From: Deinococcus sp.
Lineage (GTDB): Bacteria > Deinococcota > Deinococci > Deinococcales > Deinococcaceae
Length of the DNA stretch: 28,416 bases
Direction of reading: 5' to 3'
NCBI RefSeq assembly: GCF_018260555.1
Contig: NZ_JAGLBB010000044.1
Location: forward strand, 1 to 28,416
The notes under the pieces were generated by a model. That model had not been told where the DNA came from and ran no database searches. It saw only the letters and a program-made list of their open reading frames with translations. Shown here one piece after another: positions 26,461-28,416 of the stretch. The position numbers were made by a program, and so were the translations under genes. Numbering within the stretch: position 1 is the first letter of the stretch; the number at the start of each line of letters is the position of its first letter.

Positions 26461-26990
26461 ATGGACAAACAGTTGATTCAGGGTAACTGCTCAGCAGGGT
26501 AAATTGCTCAGAATCTGAATTCAGCCCTATAAATTGCTAAGAAGCTGCTTTCAAATGACTGAAATTGCCGATATGGGCGAATTGGTTCGTCCAAGGCAGA
26601 TTTGCAGTAAATATTATGCTCATACAAAACGGGAACAAGCGTTTTTTGCCGTGTTTATCGTGCTGAGCAGTTACGATTCAGGAGTGCATTGATGCGTGTC
26701 TGGCGTGCGTGGCGGCGTGCGAGGAGTGCGCGACGGCGTGCCTGTCCGAGCCGCATATCGATATGATGCGCGGCTGCATCCGACTGGACCGGGACTGCGC
26801 GGACGTGTGTGCCATGACGGCCCGGCTGCTGATGCGTGGCAGCGATCTGCACGCGCAGGCGTGCGCGCTGTGCGCCGAGGCGTGCGCGGCGTGTGCGGCC
26901 GAGTGCGCTCAGCACCATCACGATCACTGCCAGCGTTGCGCCGAGGCGTGCCGCCGCTGCGAGGAAGCCTGCCGGAAACTGGCGGCCTGA
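26461..26990 (+). pseudogene. Cys-rich copper-storage protein (Csp3-like), split by a MITE
   Basis: If the insert at 26483-26674 and one 8-bp target copy are removed, a single 109-codon frame appears. It starts MDKQLIQECIDACLACVAAC and ends EEACRKLAA. It has 19 cysteines in CxxxC and CxxC spacing along four helices, as in cytosolic four-helix-bundle copper storage proteins (DUF326/Csp3), which hold many Cu(I) ions. The insert introduces a TAA after 13 codons. Downstream, the frame is open from 26667 with possible restart at GTG 26709, which would lose most of helix 1. CACGCT 5 bases before the ATG fits a leaderless start. The rest of the gene is undamaged, which suggests a recent insertion. 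Confidence 0.85.
26475..26682. mobile_element. 192-bp MITE with 8-bp target-site duplication
   Basis: The element spans 26483-26674. Its ends are perfect 14-bp inverted repeats, GTAACTGCTCAGCA (26483-26496) and its complement (26661-26674). Both sides carry the same 8 bases GATTCAGG (26475-26482 and 26675-26682). GC content by count is 80 of 192 (42%), far below the flanks. Subterminal direct repeats TAAATTGCTCAGAATCTG (26500) and TAAATTGCTAAGAAGCTG (26530) may be transposase-binding sites. It encodes no transposase; the only frame (ATG 26573, 39 codons) is not one I recognise. It must have moved with help from a related IS elsewhere. Confidence 0.9.
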
Positions 26991-27069
26991 ACGGGGTCTT
27001 TTCGAGGTCGCGAGGGCTGCTGTGAGGGGGCCGGGGCCGGTTATGGCCTGAGGGTAAACTAACGAGATG

Positions 27070-27227
27070 ATACGGACTGCCGTTTGTTTCGTTGACAACC
27101 CGGGGGGGCACCGGGTTGCCAACTCCACGTCCGGAGGGCCGCTTTTCTCCTACTCGCTCTTCTGCGAAGCTCTGCGAGTCCGCCCGGATTGTATGGTCTT
27201 TGCAGCCGATTCAATCGGAGTCCGTAT
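27070..27227. repeat. Interspersed palindromic repeat, copy G (158-bp subtype)
   Basis: The left end is ATACGGACTGCCG and the right end CGGAGTCCGTAT (27216-27227). The inside contains a hairpin around CAACCCGGGGGGGCACCGGGTTG. GATG flanks both ends, which may be a short target duplication or chance. It fills most of the 318-bp gap between the copper-storage gene and cinA, ending 20 bases before the cinA palindrome. Confidence 0.8.
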
Positions 27228-27246
27228 GATGCTCCCTGTGCTCGTG

Positions 27247-27275
27247 CGTACGTCTGGTGATTCACTGGACGTACG
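27247..27275. promoter_or_regulatory. 29-bp palindrome at the cinA promoter
   Basis: The outer arms CGTACGTC (27247-27254) and GACGTACG (27268-27275) and the inner arms GTGA (27257-27260) and TCAC (27262-27265) share one centre at base 27261. Only the TG pairs between them break symmetry. It overlaps the -35 region of the cinA promoter, so a dimeric regulator bound here could control the gene. Confidence 0.6.
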
Positions 27276-27294
27276 TTTCGCTTTGGCCTATACT
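27266..27294 (+). promoter_or_regulatory. cinA promoter
   Basis: TGGACG (27266-27271) and TATACT (27289-27294) are 17 bases apart, giving a predicted start of transcription near 27301 and a leader of about 8 bases before ATG 27309. The -10 matches five of six consensus bases and the -35 four of six. Confidence 0.6.
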
Positions 27295-27298
27295 GCGC

Positions 27299-28416
<1,118 letters not shown>

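Noticed and set aside
26573..26692. A 39-codon frame inside the MITE as a transposase remnant
   Set aside because: The product (MGELVRPRQICSKYYAHTKR...) is not one I recognise and runs past the element end into host DNA.
27247..27275. A canonical DdrO radiation/desiccation response motif
   Set aside because: The half-sites are 13 bases apart where the known motif has 3, so it is reported only as a palindrome or possible variant.

Overview
The window is a gene-dense, very GC-rich bacterial chromosome segment. It most likely comes from the genus Deinococcus. This is an inference from several signs: many genes have a -10-like hexamer (TANNNT) only 5-8 bases before the start codon and no Shine-Dalgarno (leaderless genes, reported as common in Deinococcus); cinA sits at the right edge behind a palindromic promoter (cinA heads the recA operon in Deinococcus); there is an LptD-like outer-membrane barrel gene; and a short interspersed palindromic repeat fills many gaps. 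No marker gene fixes the species.

Layout. 1-666: 3' end of a CoxE-type VWA protein. 981-2333: lipoprotein with a predicted beta-propeller. 2432-4265 (minus): two-gene ABC-2 exporter. 4512-6209: TPR-GGDEF diguanylate cyclase. 6366-7310 (minus) and 8043-9026 (plus): two unrelated aldo/keto reductases flanking a RidA-family gene. 9321-9365 (minus): a stub that looks like the start of a degV gene. 9477-10190 (minus): a single-chain MntA-HepT (nucleotidyltransferase plus HEPN) protein, divergent from acpS (10311-10694). Then a HAD phosphatase, a small lipoprotein, a TrmA/RlmD-like RNA methyltransferase, arginine decarboxylase (speA) and tRNA-Asp(GTC). 16349-17398: penicillin-binding-type serine hydrolase. 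17475-22748 (minus): an envelope operon spoIID-like, lptD-like, lipoprotein. 22937-24157: FAD oxidoreductase. 24653-26203: threonine ammonia-lyase (ilvA) behind a leader with an intrinsic terminator. 26461-26990: a Cys-rich copper-storage (Csp) gene split by a 192-bp MITE. 27309-end: cinA, running off the window.

The most interesting points are: (i) the fused MntA-HepT, which places a toxin and its AMP-transferring antitoxin in one chain; (ii) a clean MITE insertion (14-bp perfect terminal repeats, 8-bp target duplication) that breaks the copper-storage gene; (iii) a family of ATACGGAYTCCG-ended repeats with at least eight full, partial or decayed copies, including a bare 15-bp palindrome between two convergent stop codons; (iv) a 29-bp palindrome over the -35 region of the cinA promoter; (v) a probable attenuator before ilvA; and (vi) proteins that lack expected catalytic or cofactor residues (CinA C-terminal domain, the methyltransferase Fe-S cysteines, the RidA arginine, the GGDEF I-site). 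Most genes are otherwise ordinary housekeeping or envelope genes.
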